48,417 bases of DNA from Pontibacter aydingkolensis (GCF_019443125.1 NZ_JAHYXK010000024.1:1-48417); one strand, 5' to 3'; shown: positions 8,854-16,825, numbered from the stretch's first letter. Notes: generated by a model from the sequence alone, not told the origin. Program-made: numbers and translations.

Positions 8854-9575
8854 AATTACTTTTAACTTGTGAGCACGGAGGTAATGATATTCCAATTGCC
8901 TACCAATCGCTGTTCCAGGGAAATCAGGATGTACTAAGATCTCATGCAGGCTACGATATCGGTGCGTTAGAGCTTTATAATGAACTGGAACCGCTGGCTG
9001 ATATAAGCTTTTATTCTGAAACATCGCGGCTGCTGGTAGAGCTTAACAGATCATTACATCATAAAAAGCTGTTTTCGGAGTATACCCAAAACCTGGCAAA
9101 CAGCGATAAGAATTTTATACTTAAGAACTACTATTATCCGTACCGCGACAAGGTAGAGCAGTTGGTGCAAGACTTTGTAATGGCAGGCAGGCAGGTATTG
9201 CATATTGCAGTTCATTCTTTTACGCCAGTGTTAAACGGGGAAGAACGCCATGCAGATATTGGCCTGCTTTACGACCCAAAAAGAAAAGGCGAACAGCAGT
9301 TTTGCAGGGAGTGGCGTCAGGCAATCACGAATCAAAACCCAAATCTGCTTGTGCGTAACAATTACCCGTATCTTGGCATTTCGGATGGTTTTCCGACCTA
9401 TCTGCGCAAAAGATTTAAAGAAAAGGAATACCTGGGTATTGAACTGGAGGTAAACCAGAAGTTCCCGAAAGGCAATGCGCAGGACTGGAATGCTTTGAAA
9501 ATAGTATTGAAGGAGTCTTTGGCTATAGCCCTGCGGCATAAAAGACCCAGCGAGCAGCAGGAACAGGTAGCATAA
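8847..9575 (+). CDS. N-formylglutamate amidohydrolase family protein
   Basis: A 242-residue cytoplasmic hydrolase. TCEHGGNDIP near the start, SRLLVELNRS at about 60-70, the H-containing HIAVHSFTP and HADIGLLYDP in the middle, and YLGIELEVNQ near the end follow the N-formylglutamate amidohydrolase fold, a zinc-dependent amide hydrolase related to peptidases. It overlaps the GCS2 gene by 7 bp, so translation is probably coupled. No histidine-degradation genes are nearby, so a role in histidine catabolism is unlikely. More likely it cleaves an amide bond in the product of the neighbouring ligases (inference). Confidence 0.85.
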   Translation: MLKLLLTCEHGGNDIPIAYQSLFQGNQDVLRSHAGYDIGALELYNELEPLADISFYSETSRLLVELNRSLHHKKLFSEYTQNLANSDKNFILKNYYYPYRDKVEQLVQDFVMAGRQVLHIAVHSFTPVLNGEERHADIGLLYDPKRKGEQQFCREWRQAITNQNPNLLVRNNYPYLGISDGFPTYLRKRFKEKEYLGIELEVNQKFPKGNAQDWNALKIVLKESLAIALRHKRPSEQQEQVA

Positions 9576-9702
9576 GCGTTAAAAATGGTACTTTATTAAA
9601 ACAAAGTTCTTATATATGAAGTATTGTTCATTATATAGTTCGTTTTATACTTGCTGCGGATTATGTCCTGAAAATTGATTTTTTACTTAATAACCTGAAA
9701 CT

Positions 9703-10317
9703 ATGAAATTTAGAAGTTTACTTAACCTGGCCATTTTATTAATTGTGGGGCAATTGATGTTTGCCTGTAACTCGGCCGAATACTATAAGTTTACACCTCA
9801 GAAGCCGGAAGCTTACAACAAGACCAAAGCAAAGACAGCACCAGCCACTGAAGAAGCTGCACCGTCTTTATCAGAAATTGCATTGGAGGCAGCTGATGAA
9901 AAAGCAGAAAGAAGTGCTGCTGAACAACCAGTACTGGAAGCTAATGCAGCGGCACCTGCTCCTATAGTTACACCAAAGAAAGCTGTAAAGGCTAATATCG
10001 TTAAGGAAGCCGGAACTGCAGAGGCTGTAACTGTTACTGAGGCGGAGGCCCTGGAGATGGCAAAAGAACGCATTGCCAACATGACGAAGGCTGAGAAAAA
10101 AGAGCTTAAGAAAGACCTGAAAGAAGCCTTTAAACAAGATAGAGGAGTAGGCAGAACTTCTATCGTAGAGATTATCCTGGCTATACTTTTACCGCCGTTG
10201 GCTGTATTCCTGCATGATGGTATAGGTACATCCTTCTGGATCAATATCATCCTAACACTACTATTTATTATACCAGGTATCATACACGCTTTACTGGTGG
10301 TAACAGACTCAATTTAA
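9703..10317 (+). CDS. lipoprotein with C-terminal YqaE/Pmp3 membrane domain
   Basis: A 204-residue protein in three parts. First comes a lipoprotein signal with lipobox Cys at about residue 22 (QLMFAC). Then follows an Ala/Glu/Lys-rich linker of about 110 residues with a charged coiled segment around NMTKAEKKELKKDLKEAF. A C-terminal Pmp3/YqaE module with two hydrophobic helices ends it (IVEIILAILLPPLAVFLHDG, then a second helix). Stand-alone Pmp3 proteins are about 50-60 residues and affect membrane potential and salt stress. Function of the long form is unknown. It is monocistronic and ends in a strong hairpin. Confidence 0.85.
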   Translation: MKFRSLLNLAILLIVGQLMFACNSAEYYKFTPQKPEAYNKTKAKTAPATEEAAPSLSEIALEAADEKAERSAAEQPVLEANAAAPAPIVTPKKAVKANIVKEAGTAEAVTVTEAEALEMAKERIANMTKAEKKELKKDLKEAFKQDRGVGRTSIVEIILAILLPPLAVFLHDGIGTSFWINIILTLLFIIPGIIHALLVVTDSI

Positions 10318-10341
10318 ATTATTTACCAGAATCATATCTAA

Positions 10342-10371
10342 AGAAAAGCACCACATTTGTGGTGCTTTTCT
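10342..10371 (+). terminator. intrinsic terminator after the Pmp3 lipoprotein gene
   Basis: A perfect 13-bp stem (AGAAAAGCACCAC with GTGGTGCTTTTCT) and a 4-nt ATTT loop, with a T-run inside the 3' arm. It sits 25 bp after the stop codon. Confidence 0.85.
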
Positions 10372-10444
10372 GCTTTATGCAACTTGTAAAGCGCACATCA
10401 GTAAAAGCAAGCATAGGTAAAAGTCTTCTTAATGTATCTGCTAA

Positions 10445-11383
10445 ATGGAGTACAAAGATTATTATAAGGTCTTGGGAGTAGATAAAACAGCTTCACAGGC
10501 TGAAATAAAAAAGGCTTATCGCGCTCTGGCAAAAAAATACCACCCGGATAAGAATAAAGGTGATCAGGCAGCAGAGAGCAAGTTTAAAGACATCAGCGAA
10601 GCCTATGAAGTATTGGGCGATAAAGACAAGCGCACCCAATACGATCAACTGGGAGCCAACTGGCGCCAGTTCCAGCAAGGCGGCGGACCACGTGGGGGGC
10701 AATACCAAAGCTATGGCGGAGGGGGCGCATTTACCCAGGAAGACATTAACGAAATGTTTGGCGGCGGTGGAGGAGGAGGCTTTTCAGATTTCTTTCAGCA
10801 GTTCTTTGGAGGCGGTGGTGGTGGTTTTGGGCAGGCCGCCGGTGGGAGAGGGCGCACCCGCAAAGGCCAGGATTACCAGGCAGAAATGGAGATTACACTT
10901 GAAGAAGCTTACAATGGAACCTCAAGACTGATCACAACCGATAAGCAACAACTGCGAATTACCACAAAGCCTGGTGTTGCCGATGGGCAGACACTTCGCA
11001 TTAAAGGAAAGGGCGGCACTGCTGCCGGAGGTGGCGAAAGCGGAGACCTCTACATTAAAGTGCTGGTTAAGCCTCACCCGAAGTTTGAGCGCAAAGGCAA
11101 CGACCTTTACACTGATCTGCAACTGGATATGTTTACAGCTATACTTGGCGGCGACACCCAGGTAGAAACCATGAGCGGTACATTAAAATTAAAAATTCCT
11201 GGCGGTACCCAAAACGGGAAAACTTTGCGGTTGAAAGGCAAAGGCATGCCGCTTTACGGAAAGCCTGACCAACACGGCGATCATTACGTAAAAATAAATG
11301 TAATGCTGCCTGTAAACCTTAGCAGCGAAGAACGAACTATGCTTGAAAAACTAAGGGATACGCACCATACCAAGGCAGCCTGA
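10445..11383 (+). CDS. cbpA: CbpA-type J-domain co-chaperone
   Basis: A 312-residue Hsp40. The J domain covers about residues 1-70 with HPD at 33-35. A Gly-rich (and Phe/Gln) linker at about 75-140 precedes the two beta-rich C-terminal substrate-binding domains (about 145-300), with [19 protein letters not shown] typical of DnaJ-C. The Cys-rich zinc finger of DnaJ is missing, so this is a class B protein like CbpA. It stimulates the ATPase of DnaK and holds unfolded clients in the cytoplasm. It lies 30 bp before a small DinD/BRO-like gene, the place where other bacteria put cbpM. Confidence 0.9.
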   Translation: MEYKDYYKVLGVDKTASQAEIKKAYRALAKKYHPDKNKGDQAAESKFKDISEAYEVLGDKDKRTQYDQLGANWRQFQQGGGPRGGQYQSYGGGGAFTQEDINEMFGGGGGGGFSDFFQQFFGGGGGGFGQAAGGRGRTRKGQDYQAEMEITLEEAYNGTSRLITTDKQQLRITTKPGVADGQTLRIKGKGGTAAGGGESGDLYIKVLVKPHPKFERKGNDLYTDLQLDMFTAILGGDTQVETMSGTLKLKIPGGTQNGKTLRLKGKGMPLYGKPDQHGDHYVKINVMLPVNLSSEERTMLEKLRDTHHTKAA

Positions 11384-11413
11384 CACATATTACTTTACTA
11401 ATTACCTATTGAC

Positions 11414-11770
11414 ATGCTGATGACCATTGATAATACAAGAACACACAGTCCGCTGGAACAGTTTATTGACAGCTTAGCTGATAAGAACCTGACATACTAC
11501 GCTTCAGATCTGATGCACCTGACAGGTTGTGCAAGTATGGATGAGCTAGGGGTGGCGCTTAGGAGGGCAACCGAAGTATGCACCTGTATGCATATACCGC
11601 TGCGCGAAAATTTTAAGGTGGTATTCAGGCCTCAGAACGGTGAAATGGTGCAGGATTGGCGTCTTTCGCCAATGGCCTACATGCTGCTGGTACTTAACTC
11701 CGAAGCGCACAACGACTTAGTTGCTCACCTGCAGGTAGAAATGGTTAAGCGCGCTCTTAACCAGGAATAA
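11414..11770 (+). CDS. small DinD/BRO-like domain protein next to cbpA
   Basis: 118 residues, no signal or membrane segment. The pattern Y-x-A-x-DLM-x-LTG, a run ALRRATEVC, RENFKVVF with two basic ends, then RLSPMAYMLLVLNS and a closing VAHLQVEM resembles the DinD/BRO-N domain seen in phage antirepressors and the damage-inducible protein DinD. The match is from memory of the pattern and is weak. It does not look like MerR-type CbpM. It is 30 bp after cbpA, so probably co-transcribed. Its last 14 bp overlap the end of truC on the other strand. It could modulate the J protein, or bind DNA. Confidence 0.55.
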   Translation: MLMTIDNTRTHSPLEQFIDSLADKNLTYYASDLMHLTGCASMDELGVALRRATEVCTCMHIPLRENFKVVFRPQNGEMVQDWRLSPMAYMLLVLNSEAHNDLVAHLQVEMVKRALNQE

Positions 11771-12503
11771 CAGGAACAGGCTGCGGCAAAACTTCCTGTT
11801 GTTGCAGCACATCTCCCCAACCAAAGCGGTAACATAAACGCAGCAAATTTTTCGGCATCTGGGCTTTTATACTTACATTTTTCCCGGTAAACGGGTGCGT
11901 AAAGTATAAATTTGCTGCATGCAATAACAGATAAGGACTTTCCAACTCCTCTAAAAACATTTTGTTATGGCGCCAGTCGCCGTGCCTTTTATCGCCAACA
12001 ATGTAATGCCTGATATGTGCGCAGTGCTTCCGGATTTGGTGCATACGGCCAGTCTCAGGGCTTATACTTATCAGGCTATACCTGGAAGTCTGGTACCGGC
12101 CAACAGGTATAGGCAACTCCACAGTAGCCAACCGCTTGTAATGAGTAACTGCATCCTGAGGTGCCTTGTTTTTATGGTCTTTATCTGGTTTTATAGGGCT
12201 GTCGACAGTAGCAGCCTCGGGAGTATAGCCCCGCACTATGGCAAAGTATGTTTTATCAACCTGTTTCTCCTCAAAAGCCTTATATATGGGAGTGGCAGCT
12301 TCTGGTGTCTTTGCAAACAGCAATACGCCTGATGTGCCTCTGTCGAGGCGGTGCACGGGGTAAAGATGGTAGCCCAGCTGGTCGCGCAGCATTTGGAGCG
12401 CAAACTCTTTTTTCTCTTCTGCTATTCGGGTGCGGTGCACCAACAGGCCATTAGGCTTGTTAATGGCCACATAACTGGCGTCTTCGTAAATTAACTGCAG
12501 CAC
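11757..12503 (-). CDS. truC: tRNA pseudouridine(65) synthase
   Basis: A 248-residue RluA-family enzyme with the catalytic Asp54 in HRLDRGTSG and downstream motifs SPETGRMHQIRKH and HYIVGDKRHGD, which point to TruC (tRNA U65) more than to the RluC/RluD rRNA enzymes; no S4 domain is present. It isomerises uridine to pseudouridine in tRNA. It overlaps the convergent DinD/BRO-like gene by 14 bp at its 3' end, so no separate terminator fits between them. Confidence 0.9.
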   Translation of the reverse strand: MLQLIYEDASYVAINKPNGLLVHRTRIAEEKKEFALQMLRDQLGYHLYPVHRLDRGTSGVLLFAKTPEAATPIYKAFEEKQVDKTYFAIVRGYTPEAATVDSPIKPDKDHKNKAPQDAVTHYKRLATVELPIPVGRYQTSRYSLISISPETGRMHQIRKHCAHIRHYIVGDKRHGDWRHNKMFLEELESPYLLLHAANLYFTHPFTGKNVSIKAQMPKNLLRLCYRFGWGDVLQQQEVLPQPVPVIPG

Positions 12504-12616
12504 TGTTTCTAAGTATAATTGTATGCAAAGATAAGTTAATCTGTGTGTTCTGCCTTAATACATATAGAGTATAGGCTGGTTTAACAGCTAAAACTAAACA
12601 AACCGTATACAAAACG

Positions 12617-12624
12617 TATATTTG
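12617..12624 (+). promoter_or_regulatory. candidate -7 element (TATATTTG)
   Basis: Matches TAnnTTTG about 30 bp before the ATG at 12655. I see no good TTTG at the expected upstream distance, so support is partial. Confidence 0.35.
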
Positions 12625-12654
12625 TAGGTACATTAATCAGGCAAACAAGTATAG

Positions 12655-12855
12655 ATGGCTATTTCAGTAGATAATCTCCGGAAAGGTAAAAGGTATAGGC
12701 TAAAGAACTATGGCGAACAATTTGATTTCCAGGTGATGGATATGCCTGAAGAAGAAATGTATATACTTAAAGACCTTCATACGCTCGAAATTTATAGTCT
12801 GCAAGACCTGGTGAAGTATGGTAAAGGAAAGGATTTTGATCTGGAAGAAATTTAA
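12655..12855 (+). CDS. small acidic protein of unknown function
   Basis: 66 residues, cytoplasmic, with no recognised family. The N-terminal third is basic (LRKGKRYRLKNYG). The rest is acidic and likely beta/alpha: a QFDFQVMDMPEEEMYIL strand region, then a Leu- and Asp-rich helix. The length and compact layout suggest a small adaptor-like fold. A TATATTTG element just upstream supports it as a real gene. No functional link to truC (divergent) or to the next gene is evident. Confidence 0.65.
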   Translation: MAISVDNLRKGKRYRLKNYGEQFDFQVMDMPEEEMYILKDLHTLEIYSLQDLVKYGKGKDFDLEEI

Positions 12856-12915
12856 CGCATCCTTTATAAATGCTGTAATGATTTAAATGTATGGTGTAAT
12901 TAAGTAATTCTGTAA

Positions 12916-13350
12916 ATGAACGAGTTGGAGGCAAATAGTCAGAGAAATGTTGTTTATACCAGTGATTTTCTCACAATAACATTAGCTGCAGATGGCTTGT
13001 ATTTATTAGCAGATTGGTCTGGTGTACTGGATGCCACCAGTGCCAGAACTGGCTGTACTGCTGTGCTTGACAGCCTTAAGAAATACCCCAACTCAAAAGT
13101 GCTTAACAACAACTCCAAAGTAACAGGACATTATCCCGGTGCTATAGATTGGGTTGGTAATGTGTGGTTCCCATCTATGTATACACTTGGCGTACGGTGG
13201 TTTGCCTGGGTATACTCTCCCGAGTTTTACACACAACTTGGTACCGATCAGATTATCAGGCTTAGCTCTAAGGTAACTATCGAAACATTTTATGACATGG
13301 CTTCTGCACAGCAGTGGCTGTCTAGCTGCTCTTTGCAAGAGTTAAGGTAA
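12916..13350 (+). CDS. STAS-like protein of unknown function
   Basis: A 144-residue soluble protein with no signal peptide. The layout of short beta strands (FLTITLAADGLYLLADWSG), a helix (AVLDSLKKYP), a strand (SKVLNNNSKV), then a Trp-rich middle and a C-terminal helix ending ASAQQWLSS resembles SpoIIAA/STAS-like proteins of Bacteroidota. The assignment rests on the fold-like pattern only. It is 60 bp after the 66-residue gene in the same direction; the two may be co-transcribed. No partner kinase or anti-sigma factor is nearby. Confidence 0.6.
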   Translation: MNELEANSQRNVVYTSDFLTITLAADGLYLLADWSGVLDATSARTGCTAVLDSLKKYPNSKVLNNNSKVTGHYPGAIDWVGNVWFPSMYTLGVRWFAWVYSPEFYTQLGTDQIIRLSSKVTIETFYDMASAQQWLSSCSLQELR

Positions 13351-13476
13351 AATAACAGTCAGCAAGATGCAAACAGGCTTAAAACCAGCAATACATTGTC
13401 ATTTTTAGCGTTAACCTTACAAGTAGCCAAACAGTATACTAATCATACTATCTTTAATTTGAAGGAGACCTTAACC

Positions 13477-13770
13477 ATGCATAAGAAACACCCTCATTAC
13501 TTTGTGTACATTTTTGGCGAGCAGCCCGGGTCTGATGTACAAATCGGCATAGCCGATAACCTACAGCAACATGTGGCTCAGAAAAGACAACACGAAAACG
13601 TTTTACAGAATATGGGCAACATGCACAAATTGGTTTACTACGAACACTACGATGTAGAAGAGGTTGCCCTGAACAGAGAACGCCAGATAAAGAGTGGCGA
13701 CCAGAATAGCACTTATAACCTTATTGCTTCTATGAACCCGAACTGGTTAGATCTAAGCGATACGCTATAA
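13477..13770 (+). CDS. degenerate GIY-YIG-fold protein
   Basis: The ATG at 13477 was chosen over one at 13396 because a purine-rich GAAGGAG lies 10 bp before it and the domain begins just after it. The 97-residue product follows the short GIY-YIG layout: a VYIF strand, an IGIADNL strand-turn, KLVYYEHYDVEEVALNRERQIK and a final NPNWLDLSD. Two active-site positions look changed: the YIG Tyr reads Gln (VQIGIA), and the catalytic Arg of the usual LERR is lost (NLQQHV). The Glu of RERQIK is kept. It is probably a non-catalytic nucleic-acid-binding relative. A terminator-like hairpin follows. Confidence 0.7.
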   Translation: MHKKHPHYFVYIFGEQPGSDVQIGIADNLQQHVAQKRQHENVLQNMGNMHKLVYYEHYDVEEVALNRERQIKSGDQNSTYNLIASMNPNWLDLSDTL

Positions 13771-13790
13771 GGTTAATTTTAATAAAAGTG

Positions 13791-13820
13791 AGGCGGTGTA
13801 GCAAAGCATCGCCTTTTTTT
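13791..13820 (+). terminator. intrinsic terminator after the GIY-YIG-like gene
   Basis: An 8-bp stem AGGCGGTG/CATCGCCT (one G-U pair) with an 8-nt loop, followed by seven T. It sits 20 bp after the stop codon. Confidence 0.8.
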
Positions 13821-13985
13821 GTTGTCTTACAAGACTCCTACAGGTTTATACCTATGGTTTGTCTTCCTTATTCATCCTTGTTACTTGTTTTGACTATCTT
13901 CCTGTTTATAAAAGACAGTAAGATTTTTCCAGGTTTTGAATTTAGTCTCAGCTTTAACAGTTGCTGACGCGTTATATATCCCTAT

Positions 13986-15002
13986 ATGCAAGCCAGGTTG
14001 GTAAACAATAAAAATAACAACTATAGCGAAAATATAAGACTCCAGGTCCTTGTGGTGCTGGTGGGCGTATTGCTGCTCATAGCCAAATTTGTGGCCTATT
14101 TTCTTACCAACTCGAATGCCATACTTACAGACGCTCTTGAATCTATCATAAATGTGGTAGCGGGGGCATTTTCTTTGTATAGCCTTATCCTTACTTCTCA
14201 GCCAAAGGATTTGAATCACCCCTATGGTCATGGTAAAATAGAGTTTGTAGCCGCTACCCTTGAAGGTTCTCTTATTGTAGTGGCCGGCGGTGCTATAATA
14301 GTCAAATCCGTTTACAACCTGTTTAACCCTCATGTACTGAGTCAGCTTGATATAGGAATTATACTTACAGCCGGTGCCGGTGTTATAAATTATGTGGTAG
14401 GGGCCATGACCGAGAGACGCGGCAACAGAAACAGGTCGCTGGTACTGGTAGCAGGAGGGAAGCACCTTAAAACAGATGCCTATTCTACAGCGGGTATACT
14501 TATTGGCTTACTACTGATCTACCTTACTGGCTTAGTATGGCTGGACAGTGTGGTAGCTATCATTTTCGGAATCATGATCGGATTTACTGGCTACAGGATC
14601 TTACGCTCTGCCATTGCCGGTATTATGGATGAAGCTGACTATGAACTATTGCAGCGTATTGTGCAGGTGTTAAACGACAATAGACACGAAAACTGGATAG
14701 ATATTCATAACCTGCGCGTAATTAAATATGGATCAACGCTGCACATCGACTGTCATTTAACTGTGCCATGGTACCTGAATGTGTTAGAGGCCCATGATGA
14801 AGTAGAAGCAGTTGGTAGACTAATAAGAGATAAGGTTGATCGTGGCATCGAGCTGTTTATTCACACCGACCCATGCATAGCACCATCGTGCCTAATTTGC
14901 TCAAAAGATAATTGCCAGGTGCGGCAGCATGCATTCGAAGAAAAAGTAGTCTGGGACTTTGATAAGGTGATCTCTGATAGAAAGCACACGCTGGACTATT
15001 AA
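13986..15002 (+). CDS. cation diffusion facilitator transporter with Cys-rich tail
   Basis: 338 residues with about six membrane helices in residues 20-215, then a cytoplasmic CDF dimerisation domain. Metal-site positions are visible as TDALES in TM2 (D49, E52), HPYGHGKIEF after it (H78, H82), and HLKTDAYST and WLDS in TM5/6. The family exports Zn, Fe, Mn or Co in exchange for protons. The C-terminal end carries extra residues with Cys at three close positions plus His (PSCLICSKDNCQVRQH), a likely metal-sensing or binding site. The metal cannot be set from sequence. Next gene, msrA, is 86 bp downstream in the same direction. Confidence 0.88.
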   Translation: MQARLVNNKNNNYSENIRLQVLVVLVGVLLLIAKFVAYFLTNSNAILTDALESIINVVAGAFSLYSLILTSQPKDLNHPYGHGKIEFVAATLEGSLIVVAGGAIIVKSVYNLFNPHVLSQLDIGIILTAGAGVINYVVGAMTERRGNRNRSLVLVAGGKHLKTDAYSTAGILIGLLLIYLTGLVWLDSVVAIIFGIMIGFTGYRILRSAIAGIMDEADYELLQRIVQVLNDNRHENWIDIHNLRVIKYGSTLHIDCHLTVPWYLNVLEAHDEVEAVGRLIRDKVDRGIELFIHTDPCIAPSCLICSKDNCQVRQHAFEEKVVWDFDKVISDRKHTLDY

Positions 15003-15088
15003 AATGTAAGCTGAATAGACAAGGGGCAATACCTCTAAAAATCCGAGGACTACCTGTATTCGTATACTTTATCATACTTTAAGAAACC

Positions 15089-15760
15089 ATGGCTATACTT
15101 TTTTATACTTTATTACCGCTTATACTTTTACTTAACTCCTGTACTTCACCATCTGCGGATCAGGCTGTTACGGGAGCAACTGAATCTGATAGTATAACAC
15201 CGGCAGATACGACAGGATTGGCTAAGGCAACTTTTGCAGGAGGTTGTTTCTGGTGCACTGAAGCTTACTTTGAACGCCTGAAAGGAGTGGAGGCTGTAGT
15301 TTCGGGGTATGCTGGAGGCACATTACCCAATCCAACTTATGTAGCAGTAAGTGCTGGCAGAACGGATTATGCAGAGGCAGTACAAGTATATTATCATCCT
15401 GATAGTATAAGTTTTGAAACACTGGTAGAAGTATTTTTTGCAACGCACGATCCAACTACTTTAAACAGGCAGGGGCCGGATGTAGGGGAGCAGTACAGGT
15501 CTGTTGCATTTTACCGAACGCCTCAGGAGAAAGAAATCATCGGGGATCATATCCAACAACTTACTACTTCCGGAAAGTATAAAAACAAGATTGTAACCTA
15601 TGTGCAGCTGCTAGAGAAGTTTTGGGTTGCAGAAGAGTACCATCAGGATTATTACCGTCGCAATCCTTCAGACCCGTATGTGGTATCAGTGGCCAAACCA
15701 AAAGTGCAGAAATTTGAGGCGATTTATAAAGACAGACTAAAAGCCGAATACATGAAATAA
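15089..15760 (+). CDS. msrA: peptide-methionine (S)-S-oxide reductase, exported lipoprotein
   Basis: 223 residues. A hydrophobic N-terminus ends in a lipobox LLNSC (Cys18), so the enzyme is predicted to be lipidated and held in the periplasm or outer membrane. The catalytic motif GGCFWCTEAYF puts the reactive Cys at residue 53. A YYHP motif and a DPTTLNRQGPDVGEQYRS block complete the family pattern. It repairs oxidised methionine in proteins. No MsrB domain or neighbouring msrB is present. The signal-peptide codons contain three TATACT words in three different contexts. Probably independent or co-transcribed with the CDF gene upstream. Confidence 0.93.
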   Translation: MAILFYTLLPLILLLNSCTSPSADQAVTGATESDSITPADTTGLAKATFAGGCFWCTEAYFERLKGVEAVVSGYAGGTLPNPTYVAVSAGRTDYAEAVQVYYHPDSISFETLVEVFFATHDPTTLNRQGPDVGEQYRSVAFYRTPQEKEIIGDHIQQLTTSGKYKNKIVTYVQLLEKFWVAEEYHQDYYRRNPSDPYVVSVAKPKVQKFEAIYKDRLKAEYMK

Positions 15761-15835
15761 TCACTCAATTCAACCAAAAATCAGCATTCCAACGTAGTAT
15801 GAAGTCTAAAAGTACAACCACAAAACTATAGAACT

Positions 15836-16237
15836 ATGGACTTCATAATTAACCTGTTAGTGACCGCAACAGTCATACTTATACTTTCATATGCCATGTC
15901 GAGTGTGCATGTTAAAAGTTTTACGACTGCACTTTGGGTAGCTTTCCTGATTGCTATCGTTAATGCCACACTTGGCTGGATATTAAGAGGCATATTCAAT
16001 CTCGTTTCATTTTTCCTGCTGGAAGCTATCGTAAGTTTAATTGTTACCGCACTAATGATTAAGTTGGTAGATAAACTGGTTAAGAACTTTAAAGTTGATG
16101 GCTTTTTACCAGCCTTGATAATTGCACTTGTAACTGCCTTGGCAATTGCCGCTGTTGGCTGGCTTACCGGACGTAACGACGATTATGCATTTATACTAGA
16201 TCCAATCCATAACCTGACGGCACAATACCTGGCATAA
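15836..16237 (+). CDS. phage-holin-family (PF04020-like) small membrane protein
   Basis: 133 residues with four hydrophobic helices: about 5-23, 30-52, 55-78 and 90-113. The pattern of short loops and one basic loop (KLVDKLVKNFKV) resembles the Phage_holin_4_2 family, which is widespread as ordinary inner-membrane proteins in Bacteroidota and rarely phage-related. No lysis or phage genes are near it, so a lysis role is not supported. It lies 75 bp after msrA and ends in a clear terminator. Confidence 0.75.
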   Translation: MDFIINLLVTATVILILSYAMSSVHVKSFTTALWVAFLIAIVNATLGWILRGIFNLVSFFLLEAIVSLIVTALMIKLVDKLVKNFKVDGFLPALIIALVTALAIAAVGWLTGRNDDYAFILDPIHNLTAQYLA

Positions 16238-16252
16238 ATCTCGATAAACAAG

Positions 16253-16281
16253 AAAGCCTCTGTATTAACGGAGGCTTTTTC
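16253..16281 (+). terminator. intrinsic terminator after the holin-like gene
   Basis: An AAAGCCTC/GAGGCTTT stem extended inward by three pairs (one G-U) to about 11 bp with an ATTA loop, then a T-run. It closes the CDF-msrA-holin block. Confidence 0.85.
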
Positions 16282-16825
16282 ATTTATACAATTATAGATA
16301 ACTGCAACAGCTAATAGCAATGCTAAGTATGAGTTTCTGCTGTACTTAACATAAAGTATATTATGAGTGACACTTTAATAGATGTATTACATCGTATATT
16401 ATAAGTCTTATAATTTATATTATGTTAAGTAGTATAAGTATATAGCTGTAATGTCTTATAAATGTGTCGCATCTTCTTATACCTACTTATCACAGCCCTG
16501 TCTACTTTACCTTTGTTGCTCTGCCTCTATTTATACTTTGAAGCTTGTTAGTGTTTTCTTTTATTGTCTGGCGCCTTTTATGTTTGCTTTGAGATTTTAA
16601 ATACACAGCCTACAAAATATTAGACTGTTCCTTGGGTTAAATTATAATATTTAATCCACCTTATTATAAGTGTGTTAAGTGAATTTTTTCATGGTCTATT
16701 TTTCAAGATCAATTTTGGACCTGCTGCACTTCTTCTGTTGATCCTGATGTTTTCTTACTCTTGTTTTGGTAGCAAAGAAAGTATAAAAAAATATTTATAC
16801 TTAACATAATAGGATTGTGGCATAA
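16282..16825. other. gene-free, AT-rich region with dense dyad symmetry
   Basis: I see no coding frame here. It holds a 12-bp word TACTTAACATAA at 16343-16354, its inverse at 16420-16431 and a direct copy at 16798-16809. Between the first two lie two odd-centred palindromes: GATGTATTACATC (16381-16393) and ATTATAAGTCTTATAAT (16398-16414). Another imperfect dyad is at 16634-16657 (9-bp arms, one mismatch), and a weak GATCAA/TTGATC pair at 16707-16743. It could be a regulatory or structural site, or an undescribed RNA; I cannot tell which. Confidence 0.6.

Noticed and set aside
13881..14465. A 194-codon open frame on the minus strand
   Set aside because: It lies almost wholly antisense to the CDF transporter, has no family signs, and its composition is what the opposite strand of that gene would give.
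15836..16237. Holin-like protein as a sign of a prophage
   Set aside because: No endolysin, integrase or structural phage genes are near, and this family is common in ordinary Bacteroidota chromosomes.
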